Shown here: one piece after another, positions 1 to 6,169 of the stretch
Numbering within the stretch: position 1 is the stretch's first letter
Layout of the letters: every line of letters starts with the position of its first letter
NCBI GenBank assembly: GCA_035308145.1
Contig: DATGHD010000110.1
Span: 1 to 6,169 of the forward strand
Source: Roseiarcus sp035308145
Lineage (GTDB): Bacteria > Pseudomonadota > Alphaproteobacteria > Rhizobiales > Beijerinckiaceae
DNA: 6,169 nucleotides
Reading direction: 5' to 3'
The notes under the pieces: model-generated
What the model saw: the letters and a program-made list of their open reading frames with translations, nothing else
What the model was told of the DNA's origin: nothing
The model's database searches: none
Program-made: the position numbers and the translations under genes

Positions 1-1523
1 GCAACTATCCGCGTGGCCAAGCGAACCGCCTGGGCGTTGCTCTGCGTCAACATCATGCCGGCGGCGCGCAGCCTCGCTTCCTGGTCGGCGAGCGATTGGG
101 GATCGGATTTCGTGCCGCAGACAAAGCCGACAACGGAAAGGGTCCGTCCCGCCGCCGCGGCATGCGCGATCGCGTCCCGCACGACCGGGGCAATTTCCGC
201 CGCCGGATCGGCATGAGCGCCGTAGCCAATGACGACGTCGATGAGAATGACCGCGGTCTCGGGATCGCGCGCTTCACTGGCGATGCGCTCGTCGCGCAGC
301 CGGTGGTCGATCATCGGATGCGGCCTGCCGCGCGTAAACACGTCGTCGCCGAGATCGACAAGCGTATGAGCGCGGCTCTTCCATACGTCGTCGAGCGCCT
401 TGGCGCGTCCGACCGGCGTATTGGAATATACGTGCTGGAAAGCTTCGCCGAGCAGCAACGTCGCCTCGTAGCAGAAAGTGCCGCCGCTATAGAGGCCTCG
501 TATATAGCGTTGTCCTGCGGTGAAATGCGGCGGTTCGAACCGCGGCGCGGCGAGCGCCGGGCGGTCCCGCCGCTCGCCCTTTGAAAGCGCGACCGCGGAC
601 GCCGCGGCGTCTTCGAGGGTCTTCACGGGGGTAAGGTTGGGGCCGGCGATCGACTGCGGGTCGGCGCCGAGGAAATTCACCACGACGGGCTTGCCGGCTT
701 TTCGCGCTTCGGCGAGCACGACGGCGGCGACCTCCGGAGCGGGAGGTTTTGAAATGAGTACGATGACCCGCGTCGCGTCATCGTCGGCGAGAGCTTTCAG
801 GCCCTGCAAGAAGGTGACGCCGCCGACCGCCCGGCTGAGATCGTGGCCGCCCGCGCCAACCGCCTGACTGATCCCCGCGCCGAGGCGGTCGACCAAGCAC
901 GTCACTTGCTGCAAGCCGGTGCCCGACGCTGCGACAATGCCGATGTCGCCGCGGCGAACCACATTGGCGAAGCCCAGCGGAATTCCCCCGATGATCGCCG
1001 TTCCGCAGTCAGGACCCATGACAATCAGGTCATGAGCGCGGGCGTAACGCTTCAGGTCGATCTCTTCCTCGACGGACACATTGTCGCTGAACATCATGAC
1101 GTTGAGGCCGAGCCGTAGGGCCTTCATGGCCTCGGCCGCGGCATAGTCGCCGGGCGTCGAGATCAGCGCGAGATTGGCCGCCGGCATAAGTTCGAGACCC
1201 ATTTCGAGGCTGCGTGGCGGCTCGCGGCGCGGCCCGCCTGCGCTGGCGGCAGGCTTGCGGTCGAGCGCCTTCTCGGCCTCGGCGACGGCCGCCGCGAGAA
1301 CCGCCTCGTCATCGCCTTCAAGCGCGATCAAGAGATCGTTGGGGCCGGCTTCGACAGCGCCGGCGAGCAAGCCCGCTTCGCGCAAAAGAGCGAGATTGGC
1401 TTCCGACGCCATCACGGCGGAGGCTTGCCGGATGTGCGGCAGCTTTCCGAGGCTCGAGGAAAGCTGCATCAGCGCTACCGAGTCCCGATAGAAATTGCGG
1501 ATGACCTTGGCGGCGCTCGTCAT
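1..1523 (-). CDS. fdrA: FdrA family protein (AllF-like oxamic transcarbamylase subunit), 3' end cut by window edge
   Basis: The reading frame is open from an ATG at 1523-1521 to the left edge and gives 507 uninterrupted residues. E. coli FdrA is about 555, so roughly the last 50 are missing. A GGAG Shine-Dalgarno at 1534-1531 lies 7 nt from the ATG. Visible family blocks: N-terminal FYRDSVALMQ (11-20), LMPAANLALIS (112-122), LNVMMFSDNVSVEEEIDLK (140-158), VMGPDCGT (168-175), a CoA-ligase-like Rossmann loop GDIGIVAASGTG (192-203), GGHDLSRAVGG (225-235), ISKPPAPE (257-264), and VDLGDDVFTRGRPHPMID (389-406). The fold is that of the succinyl-CoA synthetase alpha subunit, but the GHAGA phosphohistidine loop is not seen after KPVVVNFLG (278-286). 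In E. coli, FdrA (AllF) works with AllG and AllH as cytoplasmic oxamic transcarbamylase (oxalurate + phosphate giving oxamate + carbamoyl phosphate). Partner genes would be expected left of the window. The family is certain; the exact substrate is inferred. Confidence 0.93.
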   Translation of the reverse strand, partial: MTSAAKVIRNFYRDSVALMQLSSSLGKLPHIRQASAVMASEANLALLREAGLLAGAVEAGPNDLLIALEGDDEAVLAAAVAEAEKALDRKPAASAGGPRREPPRSLEMGLELMPAANLALISTPGDYAAAEAMKALRLGLNVMMFSDNVSVEEEIDLKRYARAHDLIVMGPDCGTAIIGGIPLGFANVVRRGDIGIVAASGTGLQQVTCLVDRLGAGISQAVGAGGHDLSRAVGGVTFLQGLKALADDDATRVIVLISKPPAPEVAAVVLAEARKAGKPVVVNFLGADPQSIAGPNLTPVKTLEDAAASAVALSKGERRDRPALAAPRFEPPHFTAGQRYIRGLYSGGTFCYEATLLLGEAFQHVYSNTPVGRAKALDDVWKSRAHTLVDLGDDVFTRGRPHPMIDHRLRDERIASEARDPETAVILIDVVIGYGAHADPAAEIAPVVRDAIAHAAAAGRTLSVVGFVCGTKSDPQSLADQEARLRAAGMMLTQSNAQAVRLATRIV

Positions 1524-1690
1524 TCAATGTCTCCGCTTCCCTCGCTCGGGCGACCGAGCCTTCGTCCCGGGCGTCTTGCGAGATTAGCGCCAAAGAGGCG
1601 CGGCCTATTCGGCCGCGGCCGGCGATTTCGGACATGCGGCGATGACGCCCCGATTGGAACGCCCGTCGGCGCTTCCTCACAAGTTTCGGA

Positions 1691-1732
1691 ATGGCGTCGC
1701 ATTTTAGTTATGGCGTCTCGCATACGGTTATG
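1691..1732. repeat. Tandem imperfect direct repeat, candidate operator
   Basis: Two copies of about 22 nt lie head to tail: 1691-1712 and 1710-1732. Both begin ATGGCGTC, carry GCAT in the middle and end GTTATG. They overlap by three bases and have a period of 19 nt, close to two helical turns, so a regulator could bind both copies on one DNA face. They sit immediately upstream of, and partly against, the TATACT candidate -10 at 1733-1738. This is read directly from the sequence. The operator role is an inference, and no regulator gene is visible in the window. Confidence 0.45.
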
Positions 1733-1767
1733 TATACTAAATCGAATGCAAACGTGACTGCAAGCCC

Positions 1768-1775
1768 AAAGGAGG
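1768..1775 (+). promoter_or_regulatory. Strong Shine-Dalgarno fixing the TTG start of allophanate hydrolase
   Basis: AAAGGAGG matches the anti-Shine-Dalgarno very well and is followed by a 7-nt spacer (1776-1782) before the TTG at 1783. No ATG or GTG in this frame lies at a workable distance, so the ribosome binding site decides the start. Confidence 0.8.
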
Positions 1776-1782
1776 CGCTGAA

Positions 1783-3627
1783 TTGGTCGCGAATAATTTT
1801 CCGGGAGGGCGGCCATTCACAGCCGGCGACAGTTTGGATTTGGCGAACTTAGCCAATCTCTATCGGGAGGGGCTGACTCCTTCGCGCCTTGTCGACGGCA
1901 TTCTGGCGCGCATCGACGCGCGCGGCGACGACCACGTCTGGATCCATCGGCTCTCCCGCGACGAGTTGATGGCCATGGCGCGAACCCTCGAAGCAAAGGG
2001 CGCCGCCGGCAGGCCGCTTTATGGCGTACCTTTCGCGATCAAGGACAATATCGATCTCGCCGGCGCCCCCACAACGGCCGCTTGTCCGTCCTTCGCGTAC
2101 GTTGCGCGCGATTCGGCCGGGGTCGTCCAACGGCTTGTCGACGCCGGCGCCATTCCGATCGGCAAGACCAATCTCGATCAATTCGCCACCGGCTTGAACG
2201 GAACGCGCACGCCATATGGCGCGCCCGCGAGCGCATTGTCCGCGGCCCATGTCTCGGGCGGCTCGAGCTCCGGTTCGGCGGTCGCCGTCGCGGCCGGTCT
2301 CGTCAGCTTTTCGCTCGGAACCGACACCGCCGGGTCGGGCCGCGTGCCAGCCGCGTTCAACAATCTTATCGGTCTCAAGCCGACAAAGGGCCTCATCAGC
2401 ATTCGCGGCGTCGTGCCGGCGTGCAGATCGCTCGATTGCGTCTCGATCTTTACGCTCACCGCCGACGACGCCCGCGACGTCCTTGCCGTGGCGGGAGGCT
2501 TCGACGCCGCCGACCCGTTCTCGCGTAATTCGGACGCGTCGCGCCGCCCATGCCCGCAGGACATCAAAGGCGCTCGTTTCGGCGTCCCCAAGTCGAGCCA
2601 GCTCGACTATTTCGGCAACGCCGAAGGCGCCCGGCTTTTTGGCGCCCTGCTGCGCCGGATCCAGAAAATGGGCGGCGAACTCGTCGAGATCGACTTTGCG
2701 CCGTTCCTCGAAACAGCGCGGCTGCTCTACGAAGGTCCCTGGGTCGCCGAGCGCTATGTCGCCATCCGCGATTTTATCGATCGGCATCCGGAGGCGCTCT
2801 TCCCTGTCACGCGTCAAATCATCGGCGGCGGCGCAAAGCCGCTCGCCGCTGATGCTTTCGCCGCATACTATCGCTTGAAGGAGTTACAGCGCGTCGTCGA
2901 GCCCGTTTGGCGGACGATCGACGTTCTCGTCACGCCGACCGCTGGTCGTCACTACACGATCGCCGAAATGCTTGCCGATCCGATCAAGCTCAACTCTAAC
3001 CTCGGCTACTACACAAATTTCATGAACCTCCTCGACCTTGCCGCGGTCGCGGCGCCCGCCGGCATCCAATCTGACGGCTTGGCCTTCGGGGCGACGCTCG
3101 CGGCGCCGGCCTGGACCGACCAAGCCCTGTGCGCTCTCGCCGACGCGCTCCACCGTGATCAGAACCTCAAGCTCGGCGCGCTCGGTCACAATTTGCCGCC
3201 GAAACGGCCGCGACAAGCGAGCGCTTCGCAGAGCATGGTCCGCCTCGCCGTATGCGGCGCCCATATGTCCGGCCTGCCGCTCAATCACCAACTCACGGAA
3301 CGCGGCGCTCGGCTTTATCGTCGTTGCCGCACCGCGCCGGCCTATCGTCTCTATGCGCTGCCTGGCGGCCCGCCCGCCCGACCCGGCCTGCTGCGCGTCG
3401 ACACCGGCCGCGCGATCGAGGTCGAAGTCTGGGAAGTGCCGGTCGCCGCCTTCGGCAGCTTCGTCGCCGGCATTCCCGGACCTTTGGGCATCGGCTCGCT
3501 CGAGCTTGAGGACGGCGAGTACGTAAAGGGCTTCATCTGCGAAGCGCATGGCACGAAAGATGCACGCGACATCACCGATCTCGGCGGCTGGCGCCGCTAT
3601 CTCGTGGCTGAGCAGCAACCCGCGTGA
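1783..3627 (+). CDS. atzF: Allophanate hydrolase (EC 3.5.1.54), AtzF type
   Basis: A cytoplasmic amidase that hydrolyses allophanate, giving two ammonia and two CO2 overall. The 614-residue length is close to Pseudomonas AtzF (about 605). The N-terminal amidase-signature domain (about 20-460) carries the complete Ser-cisSer-Lys triad: K87 in GVPFAIKDNID, cis-S161 in VSGGSSSGSA and nucleophile S185 in GTDTAGSGRVPAAFN. These are each exactly four residues below the K91/S165/S189 triad I recall for AtzF. A basic linker (about 461-483) leads to the C-terminal allophanate-hydrolase domain (about 484-607), with CGAHMSGLPLNHQL (491-504) and GPLGIGSLELEDG (566-578). In the yeast (Kluyveromyces) enzyme this domain handles the second, decarboxylating step with an essential His; H494 is the natural candidate here. 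Start is TTG, set by the strong ribosome binding site. It is first in a three-gene operon; its stop lies 8 nt before the next start. No urea carboxylase is adjacent, so its substrate probably comes from the biuret hydrolase-like neighbour. Confidence 0.95.
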   Translation: MVANNFPGGRPFTAGDSLDLANLANLYREGLTPSRLVDGILARIDARGDDHVWIHRLSRDELMAMARTLEAKGAAGRPLYGVPFAIKDNIDLAGAPTTAACPSFAYVARDSAGVVQRLVDAGAIPIGKTNLDQFATGLNGTRTPYGAPASALSAAHVSGGSSSGSAVAVAAGLVSFSLGTDTAGSGRVPAAFNNLIGLKPTKGLISIRGVVPACRSLDCVSIFTLTADDARDVLAVAGGFDAADPFSRNSDASRRPCPQDIKGARFGVPKSSQLDYFGNAEGARLFGALLRRIQKMGGELVEIDFAPFLETARLLYEGPWVAERYVAIRDFIDRHPEALFPVTRQIIGGGAKPLAADAFAAYYRLKELQRVVEPVWRTIDVLVTPTAGRHYTIAEMLADPIKLNSNLGYYTNFMNLLDLAAVAAPAGIQSDGLAFGATLAAPAWTDQALCALADALHRDQNLKLGALGHNLPPKRPRQASASQSMVRLAVCGAHMSGLPLNHQLTERGARLYRRCRTAPAYRLYALPGGPPARPGLLRVDTGRAIEVEVWEVPVAAFGSFVAGIPGPLGIGSLELEDGEYVKGFICEAHGTKDARDITDLGGWRRYLVAEQQPA

Positions 3628-3629
3628 GG
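3626..3629 (+). promoter_or_regulatory. Shine-Dalgarno overlapping the upstream stop; decides the ATG start at 3636
   Basis: GAGG overlaps the last two bases of the allophanate hydrolase TGA (3625-3627) and stands 6 nt before ATG 3636. This favours the ATG over an in-frame GTG at 3624, which overlaps the stop and has no Shine-Dalgarno of its own. The arrangement suggests translational coupling. Confidence 0.6.
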
Positions 3630-3635
3630 CAAATC

Positions 3636-4319
3636 ATGTCTAGCGTTCGCGCCGAACCTTATGAATTCGAGTTTCAACCGTCGACCGTCGCCCTGGTTAT
3701 CATCGATATGCAGCGCGATTTCGTCGATCCCGGCGGGTTCGGCGAAGCGCTCGGCAATGACGTCTCCCTCTTGCGCAAGGCCGTGCCGCCGACAATTCGG
3801 GTGCTGAATGCGGCGCGCCGGGCCGGCCTCCTCGTTATTCATACCCGCGAAGGCCATCGTCCCGACCTCGCCGATTTGCCGCCAGCCAAGAAGGCGCGCG
3901 GCCGGCTCGCGGCGGGCATTGGCGATCCCGGCCCAATGGGCCGCATCTTGGTTCGCGGCGAATACGGCCACGACATCATCGACGAATTGAAGCCCGCGGC
4001 TGGCGAGCCCGTGGTCGACAAACCGGGCAAAGGCGCTTTTTACGCCACCGATCTCGACGCCATCCTCAAAAGCCGGGGCGTCAAACAGCTCATCGTCTGC
4101 GGCGTCACCACCGAGGTCTGCGTCTCGACAACGGTGCGTGAAGCAAACGACCGCGGGTACGACTGCCTCGTGCTTGAAGATTGCGTCGCCTCCTATTTCC
4201 CCGAGTTTCAGAAATCGGCGCTGGAGATGGTGAAGGCGCAGGGCGGCATTTTCGGATGGGTCGGCGCCTCGGCTGATCTTCTGGCGGCGCTGGACGGGAA
4301 GGCTCAAGCCGCGGCGTGA
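3636..4319 (+). CDS. biuH: Biuret hydrolase-like cysteine hydrolase (isochorismatase superfamily)
   Basis: A 227-residue cytoplasmic cysteine hydrolase. The superfamily triad is complete: D24 in LVIIDMQRDF, K129 in VDKPGKGAF and nucleophile C162 in GVTTEVCVSTT. From memory, Rhizobium leguminosarum BiuH uses D36/K142/C175 and its substrate-contacting residues include K145 and Q215; at the matching offset this protein has K132 and Q202 (KAQGGIFG). Long shared stretches with that enzyme include HTREGHRPDLADLP (69-82), GIGDPGP.GRIL (94-105) and REANDRGY.CL.LEDC (168-183). The expected reaction is biuret + water giving allophanate + ammonia, feeding the hydrolase encoded just upstream. Related enzymes act on triuret, N-carbamoylsarcosine or ureidoacrylate, so another carbamoyl amide is possible, particularly given the FdrA neighbour. 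It starts 8 nt after the upstream stop and 66 nt separate it from the permease gene. The family is near certain; biuret specificity is likely but unproven. Confidence 0.85.
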   Translation: MSSVRAEPYEFEFQPSTVALVIIDMQRDFVDPGGFGEALGNDVSLLRKAVPPTIRVLNAARRAGLLVIHTREGHRPDLADLPPAKKARGRLAAGIGDPGPMGRILVRGEYGHDIIDELKPAAGEPVVDKPGKGAFYATDLDAILKSRGVKQLIVCGVTTEVCVSTTVREANDRGYDCLVLEDCVASYFPEFQKSALEMVKAQGGIFGWVGASADLLAALDGKAQAAA

Positions 4320-4373
4320 CGACGCGGCGGGCGAGTTGACGCGGCGGGATCACGAGACTGCGCCGCGATGGAA

Positions 4374-4379
4374 GGGGGA
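4374..4379 (+). promoter_or_regulatory. Shine-Dalgarno fixing the permease start at 4386
   Basis: GGGGGA, within a purine run at 4370-4382, stands 6 nt before ATG 4386. The in-frame ATG at 4368 lies upstream of this run and lacks a comparable site, so 4386 is preferred. Confidence 0.6.
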
Positions 4380-4385
4380 AGGCCA

Positions 4386-5966
4386 ATGACGATGCAACGG
4401 GAAAGCGCAACTCCAATTCGCTGGTGGGTGCCCGGCGACTGGAATGGATTTTTCGGTCTGTTCACGAACGTTGTGCTCAACGTCATTGTGCTGACCGGCC
4501 TCTGCCTCGGCGTCATCAAGCTGCCGGGCGACATCGTCTTCGGCCGTATCCTGCCGGCGCTGGGCATCGCGCTTCCGCTCGGCAATCTCTACTACGCCTA
4601 TCTCGCCTACCGTCTCGCCCAGACCGAGAAACGCAGCGACGTGACGGCCATGCCTTATGGCCCGAGCGTGCCGCACATGTTCATCGTCGTTTTCGTGATC
4701 ATGCTGCCGGTCTATCTGAAAACCAACAACGCGCTGCTCGCCTGGCAAGCAGGGCTCGCCTGGGCTTTCATCATCGGCGTCATCGTGCTGATCGGCGCCT
4801 TCATCGGGCCAACGATCCGCCGGCTGACGCCGCGCGCCGCGATGCTCGGCACGCTTGCCGGCATTTCGATCGCCTTTATCTCGCTCAGGCCCGCCTTCCA
4901 AATGTGGGAGGTCCCATGGATCTCCTTCATATCCTTCGGAATCGTGCTGATGGCGTGGACCGCGAATATCCGGCTGCCTGGCGGCGTCCCAGGCGGCCTC
5001 GCCGCCGTGGTGGTCGGCACCGTGATCGCCTGGATCGCCGCGATCTTCGGATGGACCGACGTCGTCAACGGCGCGCAAGTTTCGGCCTCTTTTGCGCAGT
5101 TCGGGCTTCATTTGCCGAAGCCGACCACGGATGTGATCACAGGTCTCGCCAATATCGCGCCGCTGCTCGTCACCGCCATTCCGCTCGGCATCTACAACTT
5201 CACCGAGGGCATGAACAACGTCGAAAGCGCGTCGGCGGCGGGCGACAACTACAGTCTGCGCAACGTCTTGCTGGCTGACGGCATCGGCGCCGTCGTCGGT
5301 TCGTTGCTCGGCAGTCCGTTTCCGCCGGCTGTCTACATCGGCCATCCCGGCTGGAAGGCGGTCGGCGGCCGCATCGGCTACTCGTTGGCGACGGGCGTGG
5401 TTATCGCCGCCGTCTGCTTCCTGGGGCTGACAGCATTGCTTCTGGCGGTTGTCCCGCTCGTCGCGATCCTGCCGATCCTCCTTTATATCGGCCTGGTGAT
5501 CGGCGCGCAGGCTTTCCAAGCCGTGCCCTCCAAGCATGCGCCGGCCGTCGTCTTGGCGCTCATCCCGAATATCGCTGCTTGGGGTCAGACCCAGATCGAC
5601 GGCGCGCTCAACGCCGCGGGAACCAGCGCGTCGCAACTCGGAATGGGCAAGCTGATGGACACCGGCGTCGTCTATCATGGCATGCAGCTCCTCGGCGGCG
5701 GAGCGGTGCTCGCCGGACTGATGCTCGGCGCCATCGCTGTCTTCATCATCGAGCGAGAGTTCATGAAGGCGGCCGCCTACGCCGGGGCCGCGGCGGTCCT
5801 GTCGTTCTTCGGCTTCATCCACGGCGTGCAGCTTGATTGGGCGGCGTCGCCCATGGTCGCTCTCGGCTATCTGTTGCTCGCGGGGATATGCCTTGGCGTA
5901 TCGATGCGCGAAGAAAGCGCCCAAACGGCGCCGGCGAATACCGTCGCCTCGGCTCAAGAGGCGTAG
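4386..5966 (+). CDS. NCS2/AzgA-like permease, probable ureide or nucleobase-type transporter
   Basis: A 526-residue inner-membrane protein with about 12-14 hydrophobic segments, for example around 22-45, 55-76, 97-113, 122-141, 150-167, 177-193, 202-221, 256-270, 296-310, 332-356, 358-376, 387-400, 436-456, 461-480 and 488-507; some pairs may be half-helices. The best family marker is NFTEGMNNVESA (271-282) followed by LLADGIGAVVGSLLGSPFPP (295-314) and GGRIGYSLATG (327-337). This corresponds to the AzgA/NCS2 pattern of an acidic substrate-site residue (here E274), a conserved ADG/ADS helix and a GGRTG loop. TAMPYGPSVP (88-97) sits where the first substrate-binding half-helix is expected. The C-terminal tail (508-526) is polar. 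It is last in the operon, behind two ureide-degrading enzymes, so import of biuret or a related ureide or purine/pyrimidine breakdown product is the simplest reading. Superfamily is fairly sure; the substrate is inferred only from context. Confidence 0.82.
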   Translation: MTMQRESATPIRWWVPGDWNGFFGLFTNVVLNVIVLTGLCLGVIKLPGDIVFGRILPALGIALPLGNLYYAYLAYRLAQTEKRSDVTAMPYGPSVPHMFIVVFVIMLPVYLKTNNALLAWQAGLAWAFIIGVIVLIGAFIGPTIRRLTPRAAMLGTLAGISIAFISLRPAFQMWEVPWISFISFGIVLMAWTANIRLPGGVPGGLAAVVVGTVIAWIAAIFGWTDVVNGAQVSASFAQFGLHLPKPTTDVITGLANIAPLLVTAIPLGIYNFTEGMNNVESASAAGDNYSLRNVLLADGIGAVVGSLLGSPFPPAVYIGHPGWKAVGGRIGYSLATGVVIAAVCFLGLTALLLAVVPLVAILPILLYIGLVIGAQAFQAVPSKHAPAVVLALIPNIAAWGQTQIDGALNAAGTSASQLGMGKLMDTGVVYHGMQLLGGGAVLAGLMLGAIAVFIIEREFMKAAAYAGAAAVLSFFGFIHGVQLDWAASPMVALGYLLLAGICLGVSMREESAQTAPANTVASAQEA

Positions 5967-5978
5967 CGCGACCAGAAG

Positions 5979-6004
5979 AGCGAGGGCCGCGTGCGGCCCT
6001 CGCT
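5979..6004 (+). terminator. GC-rich hairpin downstream of the permease, possible terminator
   Basis: A perfect 12-bp inverted repeat, AGCGAGGGCCGC (5979-5990) and GCGGCCCTCGCT (5993-6004), begins 12 nt after the permease stop; in RNA it would likely form an 11-bp stem with a 4-nt CGTG loop. There is no U-tract after it on the plus strand, so it is not a textbook intrinsic terminator. It could stabilise the 3' end or stop transcription from both sides, lying between the operon and the convergent transposase fragment. Confidence 0.55.
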
Positions 6005-6169
6005 TGCGCCAAATTCAGGATCTCCTTCAGTCGTCCGTGAAGTAGCCGGATTATGCGGCGGCGTGAGTTTGACCGAGCGGTTTTTTGGCAGACATTGCGG
6101 CGAGAATTGCGAGCCACAAAAGAGCCAGCCACTTGAGCAGGCGGCGGAAGTTGTAGCCGACCGCGGCGA
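6005..6169 (-). mobile_element. End of an IS5-type insertion sequence (right boundary outside window, left boundary not resolved)
   Basis: The transposase C-terminus at 6051-6169 implies that an IS element enters from the right. Its terminal inverted repeat should lie between the hairpin (ends 6004) and the transposase stop (6051). The segment 6011-6050 reads as non-coding, but the exact end and any target duplication cannot be fixed without the other end of the element. Confidence 0.5.
6051..6169 (-). CDS. IS5-type transposase, C-terminal fragment (5' end beyond window edge)
   Basis: Thirty-eight residues are visible before a TAA at 6053-6051. They begin AAVGYNFRRLLKWLALLW and end SAKKPLGQTHAAA. 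The AAxGYNFRRLLxWL block followed by a hydrophobic tail is the usual C-terminal signature of IS5-family DDE transposases in alphaproteobacteria. The catalytic residues are outside the window, so whether the element is intact cannot be judged. It is convergent with the permease gene and not part of the ureide operon. Confidence 0.75.
   Translation of the reverse strand, partial: AAVGYNFRRLLKWLALLWLAILAAMSAKKPLGQTHAAA

Larger units (their letters stand above)
1524..1782. promoter_or_regulatory. Divergent intergenic control region between fdrA and the allophanate hydrolase operon
   Basis: These 259 bases separate two divergent genes and must hold the promoters for both. About 1698-1745 is strikingly AT-rich against the rest of the window. 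On the plus strand TATACT (1733-1738) is a good sigma70 -10 candidate. The best-spaced -35 (TGGCGT, 1711-1716, 16-nt spacer) is poor, which would suit an activator-dependent promoter. The -10 lies inside a GTATAC core (1732-1737) of the sort bound by FadR/VanR-type GntR regulators, though only the right half (ACTA) fits the TNGTNNNACNA pattern. On the minus strand TAAAAT (complement of 1701-1706) is a possible -10 for fdrA. No sigma54 -24/-12 site was found. No coding sequence is convincing here. Confidence 0.6.

Noticed and set aside
96..584. Plus-strand open frame of 162 residues at the left end
   Set aside because: It is antisense to the conserved FdrA blocks, and its sequence is a low-complexity complement of them.
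1599..1617. 7-bp GC hairpin in the fdrA leader
   Set aside because: The arms (CGCGGCC and GGCCGCG around TATTC) are short and expected by chance in such GC-rich DNA; there is no U-tract or leader peptide to support an attenuator.
1685..1730. Possible sigma54 promoter starting with TGGCGTC
   Set aside because: Neither TGGCGT copy has a GC dinucleotide at the required -12 position.
1849..2817. Minus-strand open frame of 322 residues inside atzF
   Set aside because: It lies wholly antisense to a fully conserved gene and shows no recognisable motif; it reflects third-position GC bias.
3624..3626. GTG as the start of the cysteine hydrolase
   Set aside because: It overlaps the atzF stop without an upstream Shine-Dalgarno, whereas ATG 3636 has GAGG 6 nt before it.
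4321..4348. Direct repeat GACGCGGCGGG (4321-4331 and 4338-4348) before the permease gene
   Set aside because: The unit is short and made of the commonest local trinucleotides; no promoter elements accompany it.
4350..5957. Long minus-strand open frame (535 residues) opposite the permease gene
   Set aside because: It mirrors the permease reading frame, is very rich in Arg, Asp, His and Glu with no family motif, and is the usual antisense artefact of a GC-rich membrane-protein gene.

Overview
This is a GC-rich window (by eye about 63-65% G+C, not counted) from what looks like an alphaproteobacterium, most plausibly Rhizobiales. That placement rests on codon bias, on the protein flavour, and on the biuret hydrolase-like gene closely resembling the Rhizobium enzyme as I remember it; it is an inference. 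The theme is catabolism of a small urea-type nitrogen compound (ureide).

Layout. Positions 1-1523, minus strand: an fdrA-family gene whose 3' end runs off the left edge (507 codons visible). Positions 1524-1782: a divergent control region with an AT-rich patch, a tandem imperfect repeat and a GTATAC-centred -10-like site. Positions 1783-5966, plus strand: a three-gene operon of allophanate hydrolase (atzF type, TTG start), a biuret hydrolase-like cysteine hydrolase, and a 526-residue NCS2/AzgA-like permease. Positions 5979-6004: a GC-rich perfect hairpin closing the operon. Positions 6051-6169, minus strand: the C-terminal end of an IS5-type transposase that runs off the right edge.

How the genes could work together. 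The permease would import a ureide or related compound. The cysteine hydrolase would deaminate biuret (or a close analogue) to allophanate. Allophanate hydrolase would convert allophanate to ammonia and carbon dioxide. No urea carboxylase and no cyanuric acid hydrolase is visible, so allophanate here probably comes from the adjacent biuret hydrolase-like enzyme. The divergent FdrA belongs to the family that in E. coli supplies one subunit of oxamic transcarbamylase (AllF, with AllG and AllH), which turns oxalurate plus phosphate into oxamate and carbamoyl phosphate. Pairing an FdrA-type carbamoyl-transfer system with a hydrolytic biuret/allophanate route behind one shared control region is the most interesting feature of the window. 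Whether both arms act on one substrate depends on genes beyond the left edge.
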